Under the pieces are notes generated by a model that saw only the letters and a list, made by a program, of their open reading frames with translations, did no database searches and was not told the DNA's origin. From contig JAAZZR010000005.1 in assembly GCA_014237605.1 (NCBI GenBank), forward strand, positions 1 through 52,562: DNA of 52,562 nucleotides, written 5' to 3'. Below are positions 37,962-45,387 of the stretch, in pieces; the stretch's first letter is position 1; every line of letters starts with the position of its first letter. This DNA is from Nitrosomonadaceae bacterium (GTDB lineage: Bacteria; Pseudomonadota; Gammaproteobacteria; Burkholderiales; Nitrosomonadaceae). Made by a program: the position numbers and the translations under genes.

Positions 37962-40118
37962 ATGAGTAAAAATATATCAAAATCTGACGTTTTATTGGAT
38001 GCTCAAATTGGACGCAATGCATCACGTATGAGGCGCGCACAATTGGTGGCTGGAAAAACAGGCTTGCCACCTGCCAAAGAGCGTGTGCGTGCAAATGAGC
38101 TTAACGCTAAAAATACAGAAGCGGTTATTAGGCCAACCGCTATATCGTCATCAGATGCTATTGCAAACAAAAACACGGATAAGCCAGTACTGGCAGGTCG
38201 TAATGCTTCGCGTGCTCGCCGTGCAGCATTAGTTCAAGGTAAAAGTGGAATTTTAAAACCTTCTGTGACCGCAGTAAATTCAGACTATGCTTTAGACACG
38301 GCAGATGCTTGTACTGGTGAAGCTGATTGTAGCTGCGACAAGGCTAATGAGGGCCGACTATCAGCGAAGTCAATCCGTGGCGGCAGCAAAAACAAAGGAA
38401 ATAGAAATAAAGGAAACCAAGGAAGAACCAGAGACGCAACGACGCGTCCAAATGGTCGTTTGCGTAATGCCGACCCGATTCAATATCCACCTAAGGTAGC
38501 CGAAAGCAAGAGCTATGCAGGGCACAAGGTTACCGGAGTTCGAATTGGTCGTGGAGAGAATGTTACAGGGGATGAAAGTGGATCTGCCATGCAAGTAACT
38601 GGTATTCAGTATATTGGAAAAGAGTCCGGCTACAATCCTCGAGAGGGCGGTACTAAAGTGGGCGCTAGTAAAACAGTGGCTGGACAAACTGTAACTGGAA
38701 CACAGGTACGTAGTAAGATAAATATTACCGGAGATGAGTCCAATCCTGCTTTACATATTACCGGAGCATCTGATCAGGAGCTTAATGATGATCTGCTGCA
38801 GCATCGAGAACAGAGTAATGATGCTGCACAGACTCAGTTTCAGCGCCAGAATGACCCACACGGTCACACTGTATTTGGCGCCAATCTTGGGCGTTCTGTT
38901 AAAACAATTGGTTCCCGTAATCGTAGCACTGAATATAGTAAAGAAGAATCGGTGGGTGGACGTTCAATTACGGGCACTGCAGTTGGTCGTAGTGAATTAA
39001 CAACTGGTGATGAGAGTGGATCCTGTAGTGACATTACAGGTAGTCAATATTTAATGCCGGCAGTAAAGCAGCCACTATGTGAAACAAATGGGCGTGAAGT
39101 ACCAAAGAAAGTTGGTATTAGCCATACTTTGCACGGTACTCGTACAACTGGAACACAAGTCGGACAGCGTATACACCAATCTGGAAATATTACTGGCACA
39201 GAAGAAGAGGGTATTTGCCAAAATATTTCTGGTACTGAATATTCCAGTGCTGAACAGTATACGAGCCATTGTGGAATGACACCTTCTCGAGCTGGTAATG
39301 AGAATGGGGCTAATAATGCCATAACGTGGGGTGGCCAAAGTATAACGGGCGTGGATATCGAACATAATGAGCGTGTAACTGGAGATGAACCAGGTGCATG
39401 TAATGTGATTACTGGCACGCCTTATGCGGGGCCTAATCAGTATCAGACATTTTGTCCTGTTGAGAGCGAAGAAGAAGTTGAACGTCGGGTCTCGTCAAAA
39501 TTGTCATCAGGTAATCATGTTAGCGGCGATCTTACGCTCAATGTTGATAAGGTTTCAGGTACGCAACGTGGTAGTGAGAAAGATATTACAGGTACGTCTT
39601 ATTATTGTGCCAATCCTGATAAGGATATCAGTACAGATGTAATGACGCGTCTTCAAAAAATAAATAGCAGTTTCAGTGTAAAGACTCCGCAACGTGAATA
39701 TCAGGAGCTAGCTGGTGTTGATGCTATTAATGTTCCAACTGCAGAAAGCCGAATTACGGGTGCGTTTTCTATTGGTGAAGGTAAGGTTACTGGCAATCAG
39801 GAATTTCGTTTCAACCCTAGGCCAATAGCTGAAACTAGTGTAGATAAATCACGTATAACCGGGGAAGGACGCGTAGAGGGCAGGACTATAACCGGTAGCG
39901 CTTGGACATCAAAAGATAATGTAACTGGAACCGAGGGTCACATTGCTGCTGAGCGTAATCCAAGTGAGCGAAAAGGTGGCTCGCATGCTTTTGCTAACTC
40001 AAGACTATTTAAGGATAAAGGTAGTAATCCTGAGCCTACACATCATGTTACCGGGATGGTAGGTTGGTCATCTGAGGCTTCTGCTCCCATTACAGTGTCT
40101 GGTGGGGCGCAGGGTTAA
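37962..40118 (+). CDS. csoS2: Carboxysome assembly scaffold CsoS2
   Basis: CsoS2 is a disordered repeat protein that links RuBisCO (N-region) to the shell (middle and C-regions). Two N-repeats are seen, RNASRMRRAQLVAGKTG at 18-34 and RNASRARRAALVQGKSG at 80-96. A middle region with VTG/ITG-type repeats runs from about 187 to 500, six units, the third degenerate. The C-region has the last repeats (about 518-665) and the conserved end SEASAPITVSGGAQG. At 718 residues it is shorter than well-studied homologues of 750-900, chiefly in the N-region. Programmed frameshifting, known for H. neapolitanus CsoS2, was not assessed. Confidence 0.96.
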   Translation: MSKNISKSDVLLDAQIGRNASRMRRAQLVAGKTGLPPAKERVRANELNAKNTEAVIRPTAISSSDAIANKNTDKPVLAGRNASRARRAALVQGKSGILKPSVTAVNSDYALDTADACTGEADCSCDKANEGRLSAKSIRGGSKNKGNRNKGNQGRTRDATTRPNGRLRNADPIQYPPKVAESKSYAGHKVTGVRIGRGENVTGDESGSAMQVTGIQYIGKESGYNPREGGTKVGASKTVAGQTVTGTQVRSKINITGDESNPALHITGASDQELNDDLLQHREQSNDAAQTQFQRQNDPHGHTVFGANLGRSVKTIGSRNRSTEYSKEESVGGRSITGTAVGRSELTTGDESGSCSDITGSQYLMPAVKQPLCETNGREVPKKVGISHTLHGTRTTGTQVGQRIHQSGNITGTEEEGICQNISGTEYSSAEQYTSHCGMTPSRAGNENGANNAITWGGQSITGVDIEHNERVTGDEPGACNVITGTPYAGPNQYQTFCPVESEEEVERRVSSKLSSGNHVSGDLTLNVDKVSGTQRGSEKDITGTSYYCANPDKDISTDVMTRLQKINSSFSVKTPQREYQELAGVDAINVPTAESRITGAFSIGEGKVTGNQEFRFNPRPIAETSVDKSRITGEGRVEGRTITGSAWTSKDNVTGTEGHIAAERNPSERKGGSHAFANSRLFKDKGSNPEPTHHVTGMVGWSSEASAPITVSGGAQG

Positions 40119-40135
40119 TATTATTAAGGCTATTA

Positions 40136-40246
40136 ATGATTGAATCAGTGCAGACAGAAGAAAAAAATATGGGCAAGAACGCGTATGGATGTTCGCAGTT
40201 TTGTGCTTCTCTGCAAGGAAGTGATCATACGGAATCAATACAATGA
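40136..40246 (+). CDS. 36-codon reading frame in the place of csoSCA
   Basis: Between csoS2 and csoS4A the usual gene is csoSCA (carboxysomal carbonic anhydrase, over 500 codons). Here only 124 bases remain, and they hold one frame of 36 codons starting MIESVQTEEKNM. AAGG lies 6 bases before the ATG, and the stop overlaps the csoS4A start by ATGA, the kind of coupling expected for a translated gene. It has two cysteines but no zinc-binding pattern or known domain. It may be the tail of a deleted csoSCA, a coupling leader peptide, or chance. Translation is not proven. Confidence 0.45.
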   Translation: MIESVQTEEKNMGKNAYGCSQFCASLQGSDHTESIQ

Positions 40247-40515
40247 AAATTTGCAAAGTAGAAGAGACATTAGTGGCCACAGCACGTATTGGACAGCTTG
40301 GTAATCGTCGTTTGTTGGTGGTTAGGGAGAGAGGCAGTTCTAGTAGGCAGGTAGCGGTTGATCCGGTCGGCTGTAAGGAAGGTGACTGGGTGATAGTTGT
40401 TGGTAGTTCAGCTGCCCGATCTGCTGCAGGTAGCAATGATTATCCAAGTGATTTCACTATTGTTGGGATTATCGATTATTGGGAAGATGAATCAAATAGT
40501 GGAAAAAAGAAATAG
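40243..40515 (+). CDS. csoS4A: Carboxysome shell vertex protein CsoS4A
   Basis: CsoS4A is a BMC-P pentamer that closes the vertices of the alpha-carboxysome shell. The 90-residue protein has the fold's features, LVATARIGQLGNRRLLVV, VAVDPVGCKEGDWVIVVGSS (20 residues) and a conserved end TIVGIIDYW. It is followed 5 bases later by csoS4B, its paralogue. Confidence 0.95.
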   Translation: MKICKVEETLVATARIGQLGNRRLLVVRERGSSSRQVAVDPVGCKEGDWVIVVGSSAARSAAGSNDYPSDFTIVGIIDYWEDESNSGKKK

Positions 40516-40520
40516 GTTAA

Positions 40521-40775
40521 ATGGAGATACAGCGTATTGTGCGAGATCTGGTTACAACAAAGCGTGATTCTTGGTTAGCTGCCAAATCATTACGCGTCGT
40601 TGAAGATGCATCGGGTGCTTTGAGTGTTGCATTGGACCCTATTGGTTGTAAGCCGGGTGATTTTGTCATCACTATGGGGGGAACGGCTGCAAGGCTAGCC
40701 ACTGATGACCGGAGGATTACAACTGATCTAACTATCGGTGGAATTATTGATTATTGGAGCGAAGATGATTGGTAA
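40521..40775 (+). CDS. csoS4B: Carboxysome shell vertex protein CsoS4B
   Basis: This second BMC-P pentamer has 84 residues with VTTKRDSWLAAKSLRVV, ALDPIGCKPGDFVITMGGTA (20 residues) and TIGGIIDYWS. Loss of both CsoS4 proteins makes H. neapolitanus carboxysomes leaky, so they are likely to matter even if no CsoSCA is present. A gap of 93 bases with GGTAGGAG separates it from csoS1. Confidence 0.95.
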   Translation: MEIQRIVRDLVTTKRDSWLAAKSLRVVEDASGALSVALDPIGCKPGDFVITMGGTAARLATDDRRITTDLTIGGIIDYWSEDDW

Positions 40776-40868
40776 ATTAAGGATGGAAAGTAACTCGGTA
40801 GTTAACCGAGACTTTTAATAAGCAGTATTTGACTTGGCAATTTTAACTTTAATGGTAGGAGAATAGAA

Positions 40869-41201
40869 ATGGCAAACGAAAAAATGGGTATAGCGTTAGG
40901 GATGATTGAAACGCGTGGTTTAGTTCCGGCAATTGAGGCAGCTGATGCCATGACTAAGGCTTCAGAGGTACGTCTTGTTGGCCGGCAATTTGTTGGCGGT
41001 GGCTATGTCACGATCTTAGTTCGTGGTGAAACAGGTGCTGTGAATGCAGCAGTTCGTTCTGGTGCTGATGCCTGTGAGCGTGTAGGTGATGGTTTAGCTG
41101 CTGCGCATATTATTGCCCGCCCGGATAGTGAAATAGAACAGATCTTGACGGTTAAGGCTGTTGCTAAAGGTGGTCGTGATAGTGAAGTTACTGGTAAATA
41201 A
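40869..41201 (+). CDS. csoS1: Carboxysome major shell protein CsoS1 (BMC-H)
   Basis: CsoS1 forms the hexameric tiles of the shell. The 110-residue protein begins GIALGMIETRGLVPAIEAAD and has the pore-forming loop FVGGGYVTILVRGETGAV and the HIIARPDSEIEQIL end. Only one csoS1 copy is in the operon, whereas H. neapolitanus has three (C, A and B). Others could lie elsewhere in the genome. A 304-base gap follows before the next gene. Confidence 0.96.
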   Translation: MANEKMGIALGMIETRGLVPAIEAADAMTKASEVRLVGRQFVGGGYVTILVRGETGAVNAAVRSGADACERVGDGLAAAHIIARPDSEIEQILTVKAVAKGGRDSEVTGK

Positions 41202-41275
41202 AGCTGATACAGTATAGTTTTTTATTATAGTATAAAGTATTTTAATAATACGGATTTACTGAGTAAATTATGTTT

Positions 41276-41316
41276 ATGTAGTAGTTGTTGAATTATAACT
41301 TTAGCAACTACTACAT
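41276..41316 (+). terminator. Stable hairpin in the 304-base gap after csoS1
   Basis: A perfect 12-bp stem (ATGTAGTAGTTG with CAACTACTACAT) encloses a 17-base loop. The T run found in terminators is absent. It could shield the 3' end of the csoS1 mRNA or partly stop transcription before the acRAF-mcdAB part. The rest of the gap, to 41505, is AT-rich and shows no gene. Confidence 0.5.
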
Positions 41317-41505
41317 TATTCAGTACAGCTTATTTAAGACGATAACTAATATATAAACAAGATTTGTTACTAAGATTTTTTGCATTAGAATATCTCTGTT
41401 TGGTACAGCATAATTGGTTTAGTGCTATAGCATTATTGAAATTTCTGGCATCATTCAATATTAATAATTCAGTTAATGTATTATTAATATACTCGAGGGG
41501 CAGTA

Positions 41506-41760
41506 ATGGATAAAGACAATGTTGAGTGCTGGACTACCAAAGGCCATCCACCTGGTCTATTTAGACGATTTGAATTCGAAAACTATAGCCAACTTCGAAT
41601 ATTCTTGGATCGTCTTGCCGATTTATCTAAGGAAAAAGAATATTACCCGGATATCAGTTTTGGAGTAACTTATGCCAATATTACTGTATATGCCAGCGAT
41701 ACCAAAGAATTAAGTGTTGAGGATAAAGCGTTTACACATAGTGTAGATGAGTTAATTTAG
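41506..41760 (+). CDS. Pterin dehydratase-like RuBisCO assembly factor (acRAF type)
   Basis: This 84-residue protein resembles the small pterin-4a-carbinolamine dehydratase-like proteins that occur in alpha-carboxysome operons. WTTKGHPPGLFRRFEFENY, LRIFLDRLADLSKEKEYYPDISFGVTYANITV (quoted in part: DISFGVTYANITV) match. Homologues are thought to help RuBisCO assembly and not to act as dehydratases. GAGGGGC lies just before the ATG, and mcdA follows after 15 bases. The family is likely; the role is from homologues. Confidence 0.85.
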   Translation: MDKDNVECWTTKGHPPGLFRRFEFENYSQLRIFLDRLADLSKEKEYYPDISFGVTYANITVYASDTKELSVEDKAFTHSVDELI

Positions 41761-41775
41761 TACCACTTATACCAT

Positions 41776-42417
41776 ATGGATACTGGAGTAATAGCAGTTG
41801 CAAACCAGAAGGGAGGGGTCGGTAAGACGACTGTAGCCATGAATATGGCTGCTGGTTTGATACGCCGCCGTGGGAGTTGTATTGTAATTGACTCAGATCC
41901 TCAGGGCTCTGCTACATTGTGGACGGAGTTATCAGGAGATCCAAGCAGATTTCCAGTAGAAGTAGTATTGGCAGAGGATAAATTAAATAAGCAGATAGCA
42001 CGGCTGCAGACGGAGTTTGATTACATAGTAATTGATTGTCCGCCCGAGATTAAATCAGGCTCTATTATGAATGTAATGTCAATTTCTCAGATCTTACTTG
42101 TGCCTTTATTGCCATCGCCAATGGATTTGTGGGCGAGCACTCGTATTGAGGAATTAATTAAACGGGCGAAGAAAAAGAATCCAAAAATACTAGCATATAT
42201 TTTGCTTAATCAAATTGAGCCTAGAAGTGCAATGTCTCGAGGGATGGATGAGGCATTACAAGAAATTGATATTCCTGTATTGCGTAATCGGTTAGGTCGT
42301 CGTGCAAGCTACCGGACATCAGCTCTAGAAGGATGTAGTGTTTATGATCTTGGCTATCGTGGGCGAGCCGCATCTGAAGAAATTGATGGTGTTATTGATG
42401 AGGTGCTGGGGTTATGA
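41776..42417 (+). CDS. mcdA: Carboxysome-positioning ATPase McdA (ParA family)
   Basis: McdA is a ParA-type ATPase that binds the nucleoid and spaces carboxysomes together with McdB. The 213-residue protein has the deviant Walker A motif KGGVGKTT (residues 12-19), VIDSDPQGSAT and the Walker B YIVIDCPPE. It has no extra DNA-binding N-domain, as expected for McdA. Its stop overlaps the next start by ATGA. A chromosome or plasmid ParA is unlikely, given the carboxysome context. Confidence 0.88.
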   Translation: MDTGVIAVANQKGGVGKTTVAMNMAAGLIRRRGSCIVIDSDPQGSATLWTELSGDPSRFPVEVVLAEDKLNKQIARLQTEFDYIVIDCPPEIKSGSIMNVMSISQILLVPLLPSPMDLWASTRIEELIKRAKKKNPKILAYILLNQIEPRSAMSRGMDEALQEIDIPVLRNRLGRRASYRTSALEGCSVYDLGYRGRAASEEIDGVIDEVLGL

Positions 42418-42737
42418 GCAAAGGAATTTTTTCTGCAAAATTAGCTGCCAGTACACGCAAAGCTAAGAAAATTATCCCCGAAGTAAAACCTAAATCCGCA
42501 TCATTATTAGTTTCTAATGTTACTAATAAAAATAAGGCTAAGAAAATTATTCCGAAAGTAAAATCCAAGTCCACATCATCAGTTATTAATAAAAATAAAG
42601 CTAAGAAAATTATTCCAAAAGTAAAACCTAAATCTGCACCATCACCTGAATTAGAATCTCCTAATGATTTATTGAACCCTACTGATTCTGAACTTCCTTT
42701 GAAGCAGCAGTACGCGGCACGAATCTGGCCTGATTGA
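42414..42737 (+). CDS. mcdB: McdB-like carboxysome adaptor with triplicated lysine-rich motif
   Basis: McdB links carboxysomes to McdA and varies greatly in sequence. The 107-residue, disordered-looking protein is named by position (ATGA overlap with mcdA) and composition. A 13-residue unit, KAKKIIP(E/K)VK(P/S)KS, occurs at residues 16-28, 41-53 and 62-74. After Ser/Pro-rich and acidic stretches it ends QQYAARIWPD. The basic repeats could bind DNA, the shell or McdA. Direct homology to a studied McdB cannot be shown by eye. Confidence 0.7.
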   Translation: MSKGIFSAKLAASTRKAKKIIPEVKPKSASLLVSNVTNKNKAKKIIPKVKSKSTSSVINKNKAKKIIPKVKPKSAPSPELESPNDLLNPTDSELPLKQQYAARIWPD

Positions 42738-42805
42738 ATTTATGAAGGTATGCTATTTAAATTTCAACTGAGAAACTTCTTTAATACAGATTAGAGTAAT
42801 TCTAA

Positions 42806-43048
42806 TTAAACTTTAGAATCATCAAGTGGATCATAAGATGGGTCGATTTTTACAGTTTTTAGTTTTTCTATAATACTTTTCGAGAAGCCATCATCCATTG
42901 CTGGTTGTCCACGCAAGGCGTCTCCAGTAAGGTGATATAGAAACCAATCGTCTCTTGCATTAGGCTCATGTCGAAGGCTGTCAACAATAGTATCAACCTC
43001 TTCTGCTGCTAACTCAGAATCAATATATGCAGATATTTTTTCTTTCAA
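42806..43048 (-). CDS. rseA: Short RseA-type anti-sigma factor without membrane domain
   Basis: The N-terminal cytoplasmic domain of RseA, which binds and inhibits sigma-E, is recognisable in KEKISAYIDSELAAEEVD, DWFLYHLTGDALR and FSKSIIEKL. Usual RseA proteins continue through a membrane helix into the periplasm and are about 150-200 residues. This one ends after 80 residues with no hydrophobic segment. The TTG at 43048 fits the family start and has an AGAGG behind it; GTG at 43066, inside rpoE, would add six residues. A soluble anti-sigma factor could not be released by DegS/RseP proteolysis. Confidence 0.75.
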   Translation of the reverse strand: MKEKISAYIDSELAAEEVDTIVDSLRHEPNARDDWFLYHLTGDALRGQPAMDDGFSKSIIEKLKTVKIDPSYDPLDDSKV

Positions 43049-43049
43049 T

Positions 43050-43652
43050 TTACCACCTCTTATCACGAAACATTTCTAATTTTGGCCGTAGTACCTTTGA
43101 TATACTTTCACGAGCACGAAATATTCTTGAGCGCACTGTGCCAACAGGGCAATCCATAACGTTTGCAATTTCCTCATAACTTAATCCATCTATTTCTCTA
43201 AGAGTTATTGCTATACGTAGCTCCTCTGGCAATTTCTCAAGCACGTTAGAAACAGTTTCACCAATTTGCTGGGTTGCCAATAATCTATCCGGACTTTCAT
43301 TATCTACAATTTGCGGAATTATGGGTTCATTGGTATTCGGATTGATCGAGGGTTCGTAAAGCGGGATGCGGCTACGCTCAGCAGCTAGAAAACTTAGTGC
43401 TGCATTTACCCCGATTCTATATAACCAAGTAGAAAATTTACTGTCCCCGCGGAACGACATGATCCCACGGTAAGCCTTAATAAAAGCTTCTTGTGTCACG
43501 TCTTCAATCTGCTGTGGTGACTTAACATAACGTGAGATTACTTGTGCAAGCATACGCTGATGTCTAACTACTAACATATCAAAAGTGTGGCGATCTCCTA
43601 ATTTGGTTCGCCTTACTAAATCTAGATCAATATCGGTATCGCTACTGTCCAT
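43050..43652 (-). CDS. rpoE: ECF sigma factor RpoE (sigma-E/AlgU type)
   Basis: The 200-residue sigma factor is typical of the sigma-E group that governs the envelope stress response. Region 2 includes VRRTKLGDRHTFDMLV, QIEDVTQEAFIKAYRG and DSKFSTWLYRIGVNAA; region 4 includes LPEELRIAITLREIDGLSYE and CPVGTVRSRIFRARE. The anti-sigma gene follows at once on the same strand. No degP- or mucD-like gene, which often comes next, is present; the mcdAB genes lie convergent downstream. Confidence 0.94.
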   Translation of the reverse strand: MDSSDTDIDLDLVRRTKLGDRHTFDMLVVRHQRMLAQVISRYVKSPQQIEDVTQEAFIKAYRGIMSFRGDSKFSTWLYRIGVNAALSFLAAERSRIPLYEPSINPNTNEPIIPQIVDNESPDRLLATQQIGETVSNVLEKLPEELRIAITLREIDGLSYEEIANVMDCPVGTVRSRIFRARESISKVLRPKLEMFRDKRW

Positions 43653-43681
43653 TCTTTCTCTAAAAAAATTTGAGTGTATTA

Positions 43682-43728
43682 AAAATTAAATGTGCCTATA
43701 TAAGATAAACTATCCTATATAGGCACAT
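43682..43728 (-). terminator. Terminator of cycA-cycB
   Basis: A hairpin with perfect 13-bp outer arms (ATGTGCCTATATA with TATATAGGCACAT) and an inner GATA/TATC pair lies 50 bases after the cycB stop. On the minus strand a T-rich stretch follows the stem. It likely ends the cycAB transcript and insulates rpoE. Confidence 0.75.
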
Positions 43729-43777
43729 CATATTAACTTGCTTTGTGAGAGAATGCACGCTTGATTAAATGCCTTAA

Positions 43778-44431
43778 TTAAGCCTCCTCCTCTTCTTCCT
43801 CTTCTTCCTCTTCTTCTTCCTCTTCTTCTTCCTCTTCTTCTTCCTCTTCTTCTTCTTCCTCTTCAACTCTCACAACCATTTCACCTTGTAACTTGCTGGC
43901 ATTGAGATCGGTTTCATCAACCGCTTTATGTACTAGGTTTTGGTGACAATCGATGCAAGTCGCACCTTCTGTTTCCATCTTTTTATGTGCTGCTTGGGCA
44001 TCCTCACCTGGTGGCTGTGGATTACGATGACACTCTCGGCAAGTAATACTATCCCATTTCTTCAGATTCATGCGCGCATCATGTGCCATGATTAGACGGC
44101 GCTCATTGAACTTCTCTAAAGTAGAGTAATCATTAGCGAACTCTAAATAGAGTTCTCTTGCTCCATCAACAACATGTGTTGCTATTGCTAGATGTAAATT
44201 CCCAAGGCCCTGAGGGATGTGGCAGTCCTTACATCCTGGATTAGCACCCAATGCACCATAATGGGAAGAGTCTTTTAACTCTTTCTCTGGGTAGGTCATG
44301 GAATGACAACTGGTACAAAATTCATTGGTAGAAACAGCCGCTTCACCAGCTAGTACTACGGCAGTCATAATGACGCCAAGTACCGCACCAATAATCAGGC
44401 TACTCCCGAATATATTTGTTCCGCGTCCCAT
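43778..44431 (-). CDS. cycB: Tetrahaem cytochrome cM552-like (NapC/NirT family) with polyglutamate tail
   Basis: Cytochrome cM552 is held to pass electrons from c554 to quinone in ammonia oxidisers. This 217-residue protein has an N-terminal membrane anchor (about residues 8-28) and four haem sites: CTSCH 39-43, CKDCH 67-71, CRECH 131-135 and CIDCH 159-163. This is the NapC/NirT pattern. After residue 189 come 27 Glu in a row (190-216) and a final Ala. The gene overlaps the cycA stop by one base (TAATG), as expected of an operon. The anchor puts the acidic tail in the periplasm. Confidence 0.92.
   Translation of the reverse strand: MGRGTNIFGSSLIIGAVLGVIMTAVVLAGEAAVSTNEFCTSCHSMTYPEKELKDSSHYGALGANPGCKDCHIPQGLGNLHLAIATHVVDGARELYLEFANDYSTLEKFNERRLIMAHDARMNLKKWDSITCRECHRNPQPPGEDAQAAHKKMETEGATCIDCHQNLVHKAVDETDLNASKLQGEMVVRVEEEEEEEEEEEEEEEEEEEEEEEEEEEA
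43784..43864 (-). repeat. Polyglutamate microsatellite at the cycB 3' end
   Basis: Read on the coding strand, 27 successive GAA/GAG codons make an 81-base purine-only tract. GAA and GAG alternate with a loose period (mostly one GAG after two to four GAA). Codon choice is not uniform, so it is not simple one-codon slippage. Length is likely to vary between strains. Confidence 0.95.
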
Positions 44432-45138
44432 TATTTTTTACCTTTCTTAGATTCTTCAGCTGTAGCTTGGAATTCGTCATGCATCTTGAACTTTGGCTCT
44501 CCTGTAAATGCACCTGGTAGCTTGTAGTGTTTATGCATAGCTTTGGCGTCTGCTACATACTTGTCAAAATCAAACGAATATTTCTTATGTACATCTGGAG
44601 TAAATGGGGTATACGGTTCTTTCGTTCCCTTCCACCCTGAACCCTCATAATTCAGATGGCAGGCGCTGCAACGTTCAACAAAATCCATGTCCTGTCCGGT
44701 AGCTGCAAGTTTTTTGCGTGATGTTGTTTTCCCTTTCTTCTCAAATTTCGCACCCGCTTTACGGTGAATTCCACGATATTTAGAACCTGCCCCATGGCAA
44801 GATTCACAACCTACACCTTTTTTATATTTACTCGGATCTTCAATTTCGTAACCACCCTCTTGGCCAAATCCATCTACGTGACAGCCGACACAGTCTTTAT
44901 CCTTAGTGTAATCCTTAGCAGGATCCAGCCCAGCTCTCTTCTTAGCTTTGGCCTTCTTATTCGGCTTAAGCGAATTCATTGCTTTAGCATGAGCAGTTTT
45001 TTTCCATGACTTAGCCTGGCTTTTGTGGCACGAACTACATTTCTTTCGACCCTCAAACTTTGGATCAGCAGCAGCATTTCCTGCTAGAAATGCAAAAAGG
45101 GCTACAGCAGCAAGTGCGTATGTCACAGGATGTCTCAT
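44431..45138 (-). CDS. cycA: Tetrahaem cytochrome c554
   Basis: Cytochrome c554 accepts electrons from hydroxylamine oxidoreductase. The 235-residue protein has a signal peptide (about 24 residues, ending NAAA) and four haem motifs: CSSCH 34-38, CVGCH 83-87, CESCH 111-115 and CSACH 157-161. It is rich in lysine, for instance KPNKKAKAKKRAG near residue 60. GAAGGAAG is 4 bases before the ATG. In N. europaea cycA follows hao and orf2; here neither is found in the 560 bases upstream before a tRNA gene. Confidence 0.94.
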   Translation of the reverse strand: MRHPVTYALAAVALFAFLAGNAAADPKFEGRKKCSSCHKSQAKSWKKTAHAKAMNSLKPNKKAKAKKRAGLDPAKDYTKDKDCVGCHVDGFGQEGGYEIEDPSKYKKGVGCESCHGAGSKYRGIHRKAGAKFEKKGKTTSRKKLAATGQDMDFVERCSACHLNYEGSGWKGTKEPYTPFTPDVHKKYSFDFDKYVADAKAMHKHYKLPGAFTGEPKFKMHDEFQATAEESKKGKK

Positions 45139-45198
45139 AGTTCTTCCTTCAATAAAAATATGTTTAGAATTTGACTAGAATTGGTAGTTATAGTTCAT

Positions 45199-45387
45199 TT
45201 AACGCTTGAACTCTACGCTAAGTTCATATAAACACAGCAAACCAGTCATACCGCCATTTCGAGTACCGCGAGTATCGCCTGAATCGCCAAAAAAATCAAC
45301 CAGCGCGGGGCTATGTAGTGGGGATTTTATATAATTAATTAATTGGGCACTTAATTTATGAGGTTTAATATTGCGGCTATTGTGGCC
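45199..45387 (-). pseudogene. Possible gene remnant upstream of cycA
   Basis: A stretch of 62 open codons with no good start ends in a stop 60 bases before cycA. The encoded segment includes SPALVDFFGDSGDTRG and MTGLLCLYELSVEFKR and looks protein-like, and the DNA is richer in G and C than the flanks. It occupies the place where orf2 (haoB) lies in the hao clusters of N. europaea. I do not recognise the sequence, and it may be chance. Confidence 0.3.

Noticed and set aside
38370..39418. Several long minus-strand frames inside csoS2
   Set aside because: They mirror the repetitive codon pattern of csoS2, have no start context, and the plus-strand product is a clear CsoS2.
41276..41316. CRISPR-like repeat after csoS1
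   Set aside because: A single inverted repeat without spacers; no repeat-spacer array occurs anywhere in the window.
41776..42737. mcdA-mcdB as a plasmid or chromosome partition system
   Set aside because: There is no ParB-like DNA-binding domain or centromere-like repeat, and the genes directly follow the carboxysome cluster.
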